64,000 nt of DNA, taken from the NCBI RefSeq assembly GCF_003268775.1, contig NZ_QLSU01000006.1:310001-374000 (forward strand), written 5' to 3'. The position numbers were made by a program, and so were the translations under genes. Below are positions 46,414 through 55,057 of this stretch, in pieces. The first letter of the stretch is position 1; each line of letters starts with the position of its first letter. This DNA comes from Paraburkholderia unamae (GTDB lineage Bacteria; Pseudomonadota; Gammaproteobacteria; Burkholderiales; Burkholderiaceae). The notes under the pieces were generated by a model that ran no database searches, was not told the origin of the DNA, and saw only the letters and a program-made list of their open reading frames with translations.

Positions 46414-46734
46414 ATGCCCACCATCATTTTTATCGAGCCAGGCGGCAAGCAACGCGAAGTGAGCGCGGAGGCGGGCCAATCCGTCATGGAGGCCGCGGTC
46501 CAGAACGGCGTGAGAGGCATAGACGCGGATTGCGGCGGCGCATGCACTTGCGCCACCTGCCACGGGTATGTCGACGAAGCGTGGCGTGATCGGATCGCGC
46601 CTGCCGAAGCAGTCGAAGTCGACCTGCTCGACTTCGCGTACATGCGCGCCGAGGGATCGCGGCTCACCTGTCAACTCAAGGTCTGCGACGGCATGGACGG
46701 TCTGTTGATCCGGCTGCCGGAATCGCAGGGCTGA
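46414..46734 (+). CDS. Adrenodoxin/putidaredoxin-type [2Fe-2S] ferredoxin
   Basis: A 106-residue ferredoxin. Cluster ligands follow the C-x5-C-x2-C pattern in CGGACTCATC near 42-51 and a last Cys in TCQLKV near 88. Proteins of this type usually serve cytochrome P450 or ring-hydroxylating oxygenases together with the reductase encoded just upstream. GGGAG stands seven bases before ATG 46414. No P450 is present in the window. Confidence 0.92.
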   Translation: MPTIIFIEPGGKQREVSAEAGQSVMEAAVQNGVRGIDADCGGACTCATCHGYVDEAWRDRIAPAEAVEVDLLDFAYMRAEGSRLTCQLKVCDGMDGLLIRLPESQG

Positions 46735-46767
46735 AAAGCGGATTCATACAACGTGTCAGGGGCAATC

Positions 46768-47682
46768 ATGAAACAGCGTATTGCAGTTGTGGGGCTGGGG
46801 CAAATGGGCGGGCGCATCGCCGGAAGGCTGCTGGATACGGGCCACCGTATCGGCGTTTTCGACACCGATGGGAGCCGGGCACAAGCGCTGGCGGCACGCG
46901 GCGCGACGCCCTACGCCAACCTTCGAAGTCTCGGTTCGGAACATGACGTCGTCCTCACTGTTCTTCCCGATGCCGACATCGTCAGGCGTGTCGTGCTGGA
47001 CGAAGGCGGGCTGGCCAGTGGCATGACCCGCAGCAGCCTCCTGATCGACGTGACGACTTCGGTGCCGTCGGTCACGAAAGAGATCGCCGGTGCGCTCGGG
47101 CAGCGCGGCATCCTGATGCTCGATGCGCCGGTGAGCGGCGGCGTGCAAAAGGCCGAGACCGGCGCCCTCACGATCATGGCCGGAGGCGACGCGGCAGTGC
47201 TGCGGCAGGCCATGCCGGTCTTGCAGGCGATTGGCGCGCAGGTGTTTCACATGGGCGCCATTGGGGCGGGCCACACCGCCAAGGCGCTGAATAATCTCAT
47301 CACGGCGACGACGCTCGCCATCACGTCCGAGGCGATGGCGCTGGGCGTGAAGCTGGGCGTAGACGCGCAAACGCTGCTCGATGTCATTAACGCAGGTAGC
47401 GGGCGCAGCGCCGCGAGCGAAACCAAGTTCCCCCAGCAGATTCTTTCCAGAAAGTTCGAACCAGGCTTTTCGATGGCGCTCATGCTCAAGGACGTGGGCA
47501 TCGCGCTTGCCATGGCGCGCGACGCGCACGCGCCCGCGCATGTCGGGGCGGCCGTTCATGCGCTTTGGAAGCACGGGGTCGATCAAGGTCGTGGCGGAAT
47601 GGATCATTCAGCGATCGCCCTGGTCGTCGAAGAGATGGCCGGCGTGCAGATCGGCGCCGATTCGGCTCGCGCAAGCGCATGA
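46768..47682 (+). CDS. 3-Hydroxyisobutyrate-dehydrogenase family oxidoreductase
   Basis: A 304-residue NAD(P)-dependent beta-hydroxyacid dehydrogenase. The Rossmann motif is VVGLGQMGGRIAGRL near 6-20, the substrate motif DAPVSGGVQKAE near 119-130 and the catalytic Lys is in GHTAKALNN near 169-177. Substrates of the family include 3-hydroxyisobutyrate, tartronate semialdehyde and 6-phosphogluconate. ATG 46768 is chosen because CAGGGG precedes it. The last four bases overlap the transporter gene downstream. Confidence 0.88.
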   Translation: MKQRIAVVGLGQMGGRIAGRLLDTGHRIGVFDTDGSRAQALAARGATPYANLRSLGSEHDVVLTVLPDADIVRRVVLDEGGLASGMTRSSLLIDVTTSVPSVTKEIAGALGQRGILMLDAPVSGGVQKAETGALTIMAGGDAAVLRQAMPVLQAIGAQVFHMGAIGAGHTAKALNNLITATTLAITSEAMALGVKLGVDAQTLLDVINAGSGRSAASETKFPQQILSRKFEPGFSMALMLKDVGIALAMARDAHAPAHVGAAVHALWKHGVDQGRGGMDHSAIALVVEEMAGVQIGADSARASA

Positions 47683-49034
47683 GCAACCGGTCACTGCCTT
47701 TGGAGGGCGCGGACGCTGCTGTACGTGCGCCGTGCAACAACGCTCGCGCCAGCGCGTGGCTACGCCGCTCGCTACGCGCGCGCACGCGCTGGTTCTCCTT
47801 GCGCGGCGCGGGCGCCCTGGTCGCGGTTGGCTATATGGACCCCGGGAACTGGGCCACGGCGCTGGGAGGCGGGGCGAAATACGGTTATCAATTGCTGAGC
47901 GTCGTATTCGCGTCGAGTTTGATGGGCCTGCTGCTGCAATGGCTGGCTTCGAAAGTCGGCGTGGTAACCGGGAAAGATCTCGCGCAGTTGTGCCGCGAGC
48001 GCTACAGTCCGCGCTTAACGATCATGCTTTGGCTCGGCTGCGAGATTGCGATCATCGCGTGCGACGTTGCGGAGGTCGTCGGCAGCGCGGTCGCGTTGCA
48101 GCTATTGCTGGGCGTATCGCTTTCGGCTGGCGTAATGCTTTCCGCCATCGGGACCTTTGCGATGCTCTCACTTCAGCGTCGTGGCCGCGCGCCATTGCAA
48201 ACCGCCGTCACCGCGCTGATTTTCTTTGTGGCGTGCTGCTTCGTGATCGAACTGGCGCTGGCGAGCCCGTCATGGCATCGCGCGGTGGCCGGGCTCGTGC
48301 CGCCGGCCGCGCTGCTGCGCGACCCCGGCATGCTGTGGCTGGCCGCCGGCATGTTGGGCGCGACGGTGATGCCGCACAACCTCTACCTCCACTCCGCGCT
48401 CGTGAAAAATCACGCCCTCGGGCGCGATGACCGCTTGGTCTCGAAGGCCATCAAAGCCGTCAATGCCGACACGCTGATTTCCCTCAGCCTCGCCTTTCTC
48501 GTGAATGCCGCGCTGTTGATCGTGGCCGCGGCCGTGTTCCACGCGAGCGGCCATGACGAAGTCAGCGACCTGGCCGAGGCCCATCGCCTGATTGCGCCGC
48601 TTGTCGGCAGCCACTGGGCAAGCCTTGTTTTCGCGGCCGCGCTGCTGGCGTGCGGACTGAACGCGACGGTCACCGGCACGCTGGCCGGACAGGCGGTGAT
48701 GGAAGGCTTCCTGCAATTGAGAAGCGCGCCGTGGGCGCGTGCGCTGCTGACCCGAACGCTCGCGATCGGTCCCGCACTGCTCGCCGTGAGCGCGTTTGGC
48801 GAGCACGGGTCGAATCAACTGCTCATTGCCAGTCAGGTCGTGTTGAGTATTCAGCTGCCGTTTGCCGTCGTTCCGCTCGTGCGCTTTGCCGCCGACGCGG
48901 GCCTCATGGGGGCATTCCGCATCAAGCGCATTCCGCTTGCCCTTGCGTGGGCGTGCGTTGCGATCGTCGTCGCATTGAATCTGCTGCTGGTTTGGCAGGT
49001 CGTGACGGACAGCCCGGCGCAAAGCCTGTTTTGA
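47679..49034 (+). CDS. Nramp-family divalent metal transporter
   Basis: A 451-residue membrane protein with 11 predicted spans. The metal-coordinating DPGN in the first span (about 52-55) and MPHN in the sixth (about 228-231) are both present, so Mn(II) or Fe(II) import driven by protons is expected. It ends the LysR-divergent operon and overlaps the dehydrogenase gene, which is an odd place for a metal importer; it may supply metal to the amidohydrolase and iron-sulfur proteins. No MntR or Fur-like site is visible, as there is no spacer. Confidence 0.9.
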   Translation: MSNRSLPLEGADAAVRAPCNNARASAWLRRSLRARTRWFSLRGAGALVAVGYMDPGNWATALGGGAKYGYQLLSVVFASSLMGLLLQWLASKVGVVTGKDLAQLCRERYSPRLTIMLWLGCEIAIIACDVAEVVGSAVALQLLLGVSLSAGVMLSAIGTFAMLSLQRRGRAPLQTAVTALIFFVACCFVIELALASPSWHRAVAGLVPPAALLRDPGMLWLAAGMLGATVMPHNLYLHSALVKNHALGRDDRLVSKAIKAVNADTLISLSLAFLVNAALLIVAAAVFHASGHDEVSDLAEAHRLIAPLVGSHWASLVFAAALLACGLNATVTGTLAGQAVMEGFLQLRSAPWARALLTRTLAIGPALLAVSAFGEHGSNQLLIASQVVLSIQLPFAVVPLVRFAADAGLMGAFRIKRIPLALAWACVAIVVALNLLLVWQVVTDSPAQSLF

Positions 49035-49124
49035 TGCGGGGTTGAGAAGACCGCTCGCACGCGTGTCGCGCTGCAACATGCAATTGCAGCGCATTGACCA
49101 GGTAATCCACCAGGTATCGAAACT

Positions 49125-49191
49125 TTGGGACTTCCAGCGAGTTGTGCCTATACTGAATTCGAAATAGCAAATTACTTTTCGCCATTTCGAA
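49125..49191 (+). promoter_or_regulatory. Promoter with inverted repeat upstream of the IclR gene
   Basis: TTGGGA (49125-49130), 18 bases, TATACT (49149-49154). Downstream, TTCGAAAT (49158-49165) and ATTTCGAA (49184-49191) are perfect 8-base inverted copies, the second ending just before the start codon at 49194. An autoregulatory IclR operator is likely. Confidence 0.55.
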
Positions 49192-49193
49192 AA

Positions 49194-49925
49194 ATGAAGC
49201 CTACCGACCGAGCATTGGGAATTTTCGAAGCCTTCGAGGCCGAGGGGCGGCCCATGACATTGAGCGAGCTCTCGCAGGCAGCGGGGCTGCCGGTCAGCAC
49301 CAGTCACGGCATCGTGCGTGTGCTGATGGAGCGCGGCTACCTCTACCTCACGAGCCGCCGAAAGGACCTCTTTCCCACGCGCCGCCTGTATGACATGGCG
49401 GAAAAGATCATGGCGCACGATCCCTATCTGGAGCGGCTGGAGCCCTTTCTGGAAACGCTGCGCGACGCGACTCAGGAAACCGTTATCGTCGGCAAGCGCC
49501 AGCACGACGAGATTGTTTATCTGCGCGTGCTCGAAGGGCCGCAAACCATTCGCTACAGCTCGGCGGCGGGCGCGCTGAAGCCATTGCATTCGACATCGAT
49601 AGGCAAAGCCATGCTGGGCCGTGTGGCGCCCGAGGAACTGCGCCGCCAGCTCGCGCAAGCGCCGTTGCCCGCCGTCACGGATCACACCGTGACTTCGCAT
49701 GAGGCCTTGTTCGAGGAAATCGCTCAGGCGCGCGAGCACGGCTACTTCGTGACGCGCGGCGAAAGTGTGAGCGACGTCTACGCGGTTGCGGTTCCCGTGA
49801 ACGTGAATCGCGACGTGCTCGGCATTGCGGTGGCCGGGCCGCGCCATCGCATGGAAGCGGTCATCGAGCGCGTTGCGGGGCTTCTGCTCGACGTACAGCG
49901 CGATATCGAGCGAGGCAACCCATGA
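49194..49925 (+). CDS. IclR family regulator
   Basis: A 243-residue regulator: winged helix at 1-65 (LSELSQAAGLPVSTSHGIVRVL) and effector domain from 75 with HSTSIGKAMLG near 137-147. ATG at 49194 follows the mapped promoter; the longer frame reads through the operator. It leads the mutase/TRAP gene group in the same direction (43-base gap) and is the probable regulator. It is of a different subgroup from the IclR proteins at 41018 and 59914. Confidence 0.9.
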   Translation: MKPTDRALGIFEAFEAEGRPMTLSELSQAAGLPVSTSHGIVRVLMERGYLYLTSRRKDLFPTRRLYDMAEKIMAHDPYLERLEPFLETLRDATQETVIVGKRQHDEIVYLRVLEGPQTIRYSSAAGALKPLHSTSIGKAMLGRVAPEELRRQLAQAPLPAVTDHTVTSHEALFEEIAQAREHGYFVTRGESVSDVYAVAVPVNVNRDVLGIAVAGPRHRMEAVIERVAGLLLDVQRDIERGNP

Positions 49926-49968
49926 GTGGGGCGCTTCATGGTGAGCACGCAATCAGGGAGCAACGCCG

Positions 49969-50769
49969 ATGAGCGATGCCGAACGCCTGGTTGTCAGCCA
50001 CATGCGCGACGGCGTCCTGTACGTGACGATCAATCGCGCGGAGAAGCGCAACGCGTTGAGCCGGGCGACACTGGCGGCATTGCGTGAAACGTTTGCGCAC
50101 GCGGCGCGCGACGAAGCGCTGCACGCGGTGGTGCTCTCGGGCGCGGGCGATCGTTCGTTCGCGGCGGGCGGCGACTTGCGCGAATTCGACACGCTGCGCA
50201 GCGAGGCCGATGCGATCGCGCTGTTCGACCACGCCGCCGCCACGCTCGACGCCATTCGCGCCACGCCCGTGCCGGTGATCGCCGCGCTCAACGGCAGCGC
50301 GCTCGGCGGCGGGGCGGAACTGGCCATGGCTTGCGACTACCGCGTGGCCGCGCCGCACGCCGCGATCGGTTTTATCCAGGCAACGCTTGCGATCACCACG
50401 GGTTTCAGCGGCGCGGCCGATCTTTTCGCACTGCTTGGCGCTTCGCGCGCCATGCGCGTGCTGGCCGCCGCGCAGGCGATGGAGCCACGCGAGGCGCAAG
50501 CGCTCGGGCTGATCGACGAGGTCTGCGGCGACACACAGCCGCTCGACGCGCTCGTGGCGAGCTTCGTCGCGCCCTTCACCGCGCGCCCGCCGCACGTCTT
50601 GCGCGCCATCAAGCAACTGGCGAACGCGCATCGGCGCGTTGCGTGGCAGGCGATGCGCGATGCCGAGCGCGACGCGTTCGCCGCGACCTGGATTGCGCCG
50701 GAGCACTGGGCGCGGGCGCAGCAGTTCCTGGAGCGACGGCGCGCACCAGCGCACGGCGCGAGCACATAG
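49969..50769 (+). CDS. Crotonase-fold protein lacking the second catalytic Glu
   Basis: A 266-residue enoyl-CoA hydratase/isomerase family protein. The oxyanion-hole motif SFAAGGDLREF is near 63-73 and ALGGGAELAMACD near 111-123 keeps the first hydratase glutamate (Glu117, rat Glu144). Twenty residues later, where hydratases have the second one (rat Glu164), Gln137 stands in IGFIQATLA. Loss of this residue is seen in decarboxylases such as E. coli methylmalonyl-CoA decarboxylase. Next to a B12 mutase, a malonyl-type CoA decarboxylase is my preferred reading. GGGAG precedes the ATG. Confidence 0.82.
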   Translation: MSDAERLVVSHMRDGVLYVTINRAEKRNALSRATLAALRETFAHAARDEALHAVVLSGAGDRSFAAGGDLREFDTLRSEADAIALFDHAAATLDAIRATPVPVIAALNGSALGGGAELAMACDYRVAAPHAAIGFIQATLAITTGFSGAADLFALLGASRAMRVLAAAQAMEPREAQALGLIDEVCGDTQPLDALVASFVAPFTARPPHVLRAIKQLANAHRRVAWQAMRDAERDAFAATWIAPEHWARAQQFLERRRAPAHGAST

Positions 50770-50842
50770 GACCGCGAGAGCGGCTTCGAGGCGAGCAAGC
50801 CCGGCCACGATGCGGCTGGCGAGTTCTTGGGGAGTGCATGAA

Positions 50843-52468
50843 GTGAAGTCAAGTACAGCGGAACTCGACGAAGCGATGAGCGTGCCATACCCGGATCGCA
50901 CGCCCTCCGGGCTGCGCGTGCCGGTGGTCGCGGGGCCGGCACAGGAAGACCCGCATGCGCGCATCGGCGAGCCTGGCCGTTTCCCGTTCACGCGCGGCAT
51001 TTTTCCCGACGGCTATCGCGGCCGGCTCTGGACGATGCGCCAGTACTCGGGTTTCGGCACGGCGGAAGAGTCGAATGAGCGCTATCGATTTTTGCTCCAG
51101 CAAGGGCAGACAGGACTTTCCGTCGCGCTCGACTTGCCCACTCAATGCGGCCTCGATCCCGAGGACGCCATGGCGCGTTCGGAAATCGGCAAGGTGGGGG
51201 TGTCGCTTTCGAACCTCTCCGAAATGGAGTTACTGTTCAAGGGCATCGACCTGAGCCGCATTTCGACGTCGTTCACGATCAACGGCACCGCCGCGATGAT
51301 CTACGCCATGTACGTGGCCTGCGCCGACAAGCAGGGCGTGCCGCGAGAGAAGCTCACCGGAACGATACAGAACGACATCCTCAAGGAATATGTCGCACGC
51401 GGAACGTGGATCTTCCCGGTGCGCCCCTCGATGCGCCTGATCGCCGACTCGATCCTCTACTCGAACGACGTGTCGCCGCGCTTCAACCCTATCTCCATCG
51501 CGGGCGCGCACATGCGCGACGCGGGCTGCACGGCAGTGGAAGAAATGGCCTATACGCTCGCCAACGGGCTCGCCTATGTCGATGCCGTCGTGGCGCGCGG
51601 CGGCGATGTGGCGAAATTCGCGCGGCGATTGAGCTTTTTCTTCTACGTCCACATGGACCTGTTCGAGGAAGTGGCGAAGTTCCGGGCAGGGCGGCGCGTG
51701 TGGGCGCGGCTGATCAAGGAGCGCTACGGCGTGGACGACGAAAAGGCACAGATGTTCCGCTTCGGCGTGGTGTGCGGCGGTTCTTCGCTGACTTCCGCGC
51801 AGCCCTATAACAACATCGTGCGGGTAGCCATCGAAACCTGTGCGGCGGTGATGGGCGGGGCGCAGTCGGTGTTCACCTGCGCGTATGACGAAGCGTTCCA
51901 GATCCCTACCGAGTTTTCGGCCGAAATAGCGTTGCGCACGCAACAGATCATCGGCTACGAAAGCGGCATTGCCCGTTCGGTGGACCCGCTCGGCGGTTCG
52001 TACTTCGTTGAGGAGCTGACCGACCGCAGCGAGGCGCGCGTGCGCGAGCTGATGTCCGAGATTGATGACTACGGTGGCGCGGTGAAGGCGATCGAAGACG
52101 GCTGGCTGCAATTGCGCATCGCGCAGAGCGCGTTGCAGCGCAAGCGCGACACGGACGCGCAGGAGCGGATCGTGGTGGGCCAGAACTGCTTCAGGCGCGA
52201 GGACCAGGCCGAGCAGCCGGGCGAACTCTTTCACCTCAATCCGCAGGCGAGCGCGACGGTTCTCGAGCGCTTCGAGCGCCTGCGCGACACGCGCAACGAG
52301 GCCGAGGCGCGCAAAACGCTCGCGGCGCTTGGCGAGGTGGCGGCGCGCGAGGAAGGCAACCTGATGCCGTATCTCGTCGACTGCTGCCATGCCTATGCAA
52401 CGGTCGGCGAGATGGTCGCGCAACTGAAGGCGCAGTGGGGCGAATTCGAGGAGCCGGTACATCTATGA
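50843..52468 (+). CDS. B12-dependent acyl-CoA mutase, large subunit
   Basis: A 541-residue catalytic subunit of the methylmalonyl-CoA mutase family, lacking the C-terminal B12 domain, which is a separate gene. Against Propionibacterium MCM numbering, Tyr68 in MRQYSGFG equals Tyr89 and Arg186 in YVARGTW equals Arg207 with the same 118-residue spacing, both typical of carboxyacyl-CoA substrates. His223 equals His244, but the preceding Tyr243 is Ala222. So methylmalonyl-like chemistry with a roomier site is suggested; isobutyryl-CoA mutases would have Phe and Gln. GTG 50843 is chosen because GGGGAG stands eight bases upstream. Confidence 0.88.
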   Translation: MKSSTAELDEAMSVPYPDRTPSGLRVPVVAGPAQEDPHARIGEPGRFPFTRGIFPDGYRGRLWTMRQYSGFGTAEESNERYRFLLQQGQTGLSVALDLPTQCGLDPEDAMARSEIGKVGVSLSNLSEMELLFKGIDLSRISTSFTINGTAAMIYAMYVACADKQGVPREKLTGTIQNDILKEYVARGTWIFPVRPSMRLIADSILYSNDVSPRFNPISIAGAHMRDAGCTAVEEMAYTLANGLAYVDAVVARGGDVAKFARRLSFFFYVHMDLFEEVAKFRAGRRVWARLIKERYGVDDEKAQMFRFGVVCGGSSLTSAQPYNNIVRVAIETCAAVMGGAQSVFTCAYDEAFQIPTEFSAEIALRTQQIIGYESGIARSVDPLGGSYFVEELTDRSEARVRELMSEIDDYGGAVKAIEDGWLQLRIAQSALQRKRDTDAQERIVVGQNCFRREDQAEQPGELFHLNPQASATVLERFERLRDTRNEAEARKTLAALGEVAAREEGNLMPYLVDCCHAYATVGEMVAQLKAQWGEFEEPVHL

Positions 52469-52923
52469 ACGCACTGGATCAAGCAGCACCCGCGGCGGGC
52501 GCCGCGCAGCGGGCGGGCACCAGCGCCACCCCGCTCAAGGGCAAGCGCATCCTGGTTGCGAAGCCGGGTCTCGACGGTCATGACATCGGTGCCAAGGTGA
52601 TCGCCCTCGCGCTGCGCGACGCCGGCGCAAGCGTGATCTACACGGGATTGCGAAAGAGTCCTGACTATATCGTGCGGGTCGCCGTGGACGAAGACGTCGA
52701 CGCCGTCGGCCTCTCCATTCTATCGGGCAGCCACAACGAACTCGTCGCGCGTACCGTGGCGTTGCTCGCGCAAAGCGGTGCGGGCGATATTCCCGTGTTC
52801 GTGGGCGGCACGATTCCGGCCGATGACCGTGCGGCCTTCCTGCGCGCGGGCATTCGCGGCGTGTTCACGAGCGACATGCCGCTCGACGACGTGATCGACG
52901 CCGTGGCGAAGGTGCTGCGATGA
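52465..52923 (+). CDS. B12-dependent acyl-CoA mutase, cobalamin-binding subunit
   Basis: A 152-residue Rossmann-type B12 domain. The base-off motif DGHDIG (37-42) supplies the axial His39; SGSHNELV and FVGGTIPADD near 90-115 line the nucleotide tail groove. It forms the holoenzyme with the 50843 product. ATGA overlaps at both ends couple it to its neighbours. Separate small subunits are normal for archaeal MCM and for isobutyryl- and hydroxyisobutyryl-CoA mutases, and less usual for proteobacterial MCM. Confidence 0.94.
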   Translation: MNALDQAAPAAGAAQRAGTSATPLKGKRILVAKPGLDGHDIGAKVIALALRDAGASVIYTGLRKSPDYIVRVAVDEDVDAVGLSILSGSHNELVARTVALLAQSGAGDIPVFVGGTIPADDRAAFLRAGIRGVFTSDMPLDDVIDAVAKVLR

Positions 52924-54071
52924 ACGCGCATTCGCGCGCGGCGCAAGGCGGCCCGCTCGCGGGCATCCGCGTGATCGAAGTCGGGCACATGCTGATGGGC
53001 CCTTACTGCGCGATGCTGCTGGCCGACCTCGGCGCGCAGGTCATCAAGATCGAACCGCCCGAGGGCGATATCGGCCGCGCGATCAGCCCGCATTCGATTG
53101 GCCCGCACAACGCGTATTTCGCAAGCTTGAACCGCAGCAAGGAAAGCGTCGTGCTCGATCTCGCGAGCGAAAGCGGACGGCGCTCGCTGGCGGCGCTCGC
53201 GCGCGACGCGCACGCGCTCGTGACCAACCTGCGGCCTCAGGCCATACGCAGGCTGGGCCTTACCTACGAGCATCTGCGCGCGTTCAACGAGCGCATCGTG
53301 TGCGTGGCGCTCACCGGCTTCGGGCTCGACAGCCCGCATGCGGACCTGCCCGCGTATGACTATGTGATTCAGGCGCTCACCGGCATCATGAATCTCACGG
53401 GCGATCCGGGCGGGCCGCCCACCAAGGCGGGCTACTCGGCCGTGGACAATTCGACCGGCATCATGGGCGCCGTGGGACTGCTGGCGAAAATCGTGGAAGG
53501 ACGCGGCGGCCAGGTGGACATCGCGATGTTCGACGTCATGGTTTCGCAACTGAACTACCTCGCAGGCGCGGTGCTCAATGGCGGCGAGACGCCCATGCGC
53601 CACCCGCTGTCCTCGCATCCGTATATCGTTCCGGCGCAACTCTTCAAGACCCGCGACGACTGGCTCATGGTCTTCATCACCCACGACAACTTCTGGCGCA
53701 TTTTCGCGCAGCGCGTGGGGCGCCCCGAGTGGGTCACGCAACCGGGGTTCGCGACCATGGCCGAGCGGCGCGCGCACCGCCCGGAAGTGCTGGCGGCCTT
53801 GTCGGCGCTGTTCGAGCGTGAAACCACCCAGCACTGGCTCGATTGCCTCGCTTCGTCGGGCGTGGTCGTTTCGCGGCTCGCGAGCATCGCGGAGGCGCTC
53901 GCGAGCGTGCAGAGCGAGGCGCGCGAGATGGTGGTCGAGATCGAGTCGGAAGCGGGGCCGCTCAAGGTCGTCGGCAATCCCGTGCGCATCGACGGCGTGC
54001 GCACGCGCTATGGGTTGCCGCCGCTGCTCGGCGAGCATACGGCCGCCTGGGCGGCCGAGGTGCCGACATGA
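52920..54071 (+). CDS. Class III (CaiB/BaiF) CoA-transferase
   Basis: A 383-residue CoA-transferase. GIRVIEVGHMLMGPYCAMLLADLGA near the N-terminus is the family signature (given here in part as GHMLMGPYCAMLLADLG), followed by VIKIEPPEGD and the catalytic Asp region around YDYVIQALTG near 144-153. It should move CoA between carboxylic acids and so activate the acid imported for the mutase. It overlaps the small mutase subunit and the GTPase gene by four bases each. Confidence 0.9.
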   Translation: MNAHSRAAQGGPLAGIRVIEVGHMLMGPYCAMLLADLGAQVIKIEPPEGDIGRAISPHSIGPHNAYFASLNRSKESVVLDLASESGRRSLAALARDAHALVTNLRPQAIRRLGLTYEHLRAFNERIVCVALTGFGLDSPHADLPAYDYVIQALTGIMNLTGDPGGPPTKAGYSAVDNSTGIMGAVGLLAKIVEGRGGQVDIAMFDVMVSQLNYLAGAVLNGGETPMRHPLSSHPYIVPAQLFKTRDDWLMVFITHDNFWRIFAQRVGRPEWVTQPGFATMAERRAHRPEVLAALSALFERETTQHWLDCLASSGVVVSRLASIAEALASVQSEAREMVVEIESEAGPLKVVGNPVRIDGVRTRYGLPPLLGEHTAAWAAEVPT

Positions 54072-54991
54072 GCACGGCGCAGACGCGGGTGCAGCCAGAC
54101 GAAGCCGGGTTGGCCGCGCGGCGCAGGCTCGCGCGCGACCTCTCGCGTCTCGCCGATGCTTCGGTAACCGAAGCATTGGCGGCGTTGCGCGACGAGCCGC
54201 AAGCGGCGGCCCGCCGCGTCGGCTTCACGGGGCCGCCCGGCGCGGGCAAGAGCACGCTGATCGGCCGCCTCGCCAGGCTGCGCGCCGCGCGCGGCGAGGC
54301 GCTCGCGATCGTCGCCATCGACCCGAGCAGCCCGAAGTCTTCCGGTGCGTTGCTGGGCGACCGCGTGCGCATGGACGCGCTGCTGGCGGGCACCGACGTG
54401 TATATCCGCTCGCTCCCTAGCGGCCGCTGCGCAGACGGTCTGAGCGATAACCTGGCCGACGTGCTGGCCGCCATCGCGGCCGCGGGCTTCGGCGAGATCC
54501 TGATCGAGACGGTTGGCGTCGGCCAGATCGAAGCGGGTGCACGCTCGCTCGTCGATACGCTCGTGCTGATGATGGGTCCGCAATCGGGCGACCAGATCCA
54601 GGCGATGAAGGCGGGCGTGCTCGAAACCGCGGACATCGTGGTTGTCAACAAGGCCGACCTGCCGGGCGCCGAGCGCATGGCGCAGGATATTCGCAACGTG
54701 CTCGAACGCCAGCGCGGCGCGGGGCGGCGCGTGCCGCCGGTGCTGCTCACGCAGGCGAGCGAGGGTGCGTCGATCGAAGGCCTGTCACACGCAATCGACG
54801 AGCATGAAGCGTGGCGCGCGGCCCATGCCGACCTCGCGCAGGCAGCCGAAACCCGCAGGCTCTGGCACGCGCGCAGCCTGCTCAACCGCCGTGTGGCGGA
54901 ACTGCTCGATGCGCTTCCGGCTGGCGTTCGCGAAGCGGGCGTCGTGCAGATTTACGGACATGTGGCGCGCATGCTGAGCGAGCCACGCTGA
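54068..54991 (+). CDS. MeaB/ArgK-type G3E GTPase, mutase chaperone
   Basis: A 307-residue P-loop GTPase. Walker A GPPGAGKS is at 55-62, IDPSSPKSSGALLGDRVRM near 87-105 forms switch I, ETVGVGQ near 146-152 is Walker B/switch, and NKAD near 194 gives guanine specificity. MeaB proteins load and protect adenosylcobalamin in acyl-CoA mutases. Its place at the end of the mutase genes confirms the assignment to this mutase. ATG 54068 overlaps the transferase stop. Confidence 0.93.
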   Translation: MSTAQTRVQPDEAGLAARRRLARDLSRLADASVTEALAALRDEPQAAARRVGFTGPPGAGKSTLIGRLARLRAARGEALAIVAIDPSSPKSSGALLGDRVRMDALLAGTDVYIRSLPSGRCADGLSDNLADVLAAIAAAGFGEILIETVGVGQIEAGARSLVDTLVLMMGPQSGDQIQAMKAGVLETADIVVVNKADLPGAERMAQDIRNVLERQRGAGRRVPPVLLTQASEGASIEGLSHAIDEHEAWRAAHADLAQAAETRRLWHARSLLNRRVAELLDALPAGVREAGVVQIYGHVARMLSEPR

Positions 54992-55057
54992 TCCGGCCGC
55001 GCCAGTCCGCTGGTTCGTTAGTCGGTCAACAACGCCATGTGATTGCAGGAGACACGG

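Noticed and set aside
50843..52923. 2-Hydroxyisobutyryl-CoA or isobutyryl-CoA mutase
   Set aside because: The split subunits would fit, but the Tyr and Arg residues that hold a substrate carboxylate are present instead of the Ile/Asp or Phe/Gln pairs of those enzymes, as far as I recall them.
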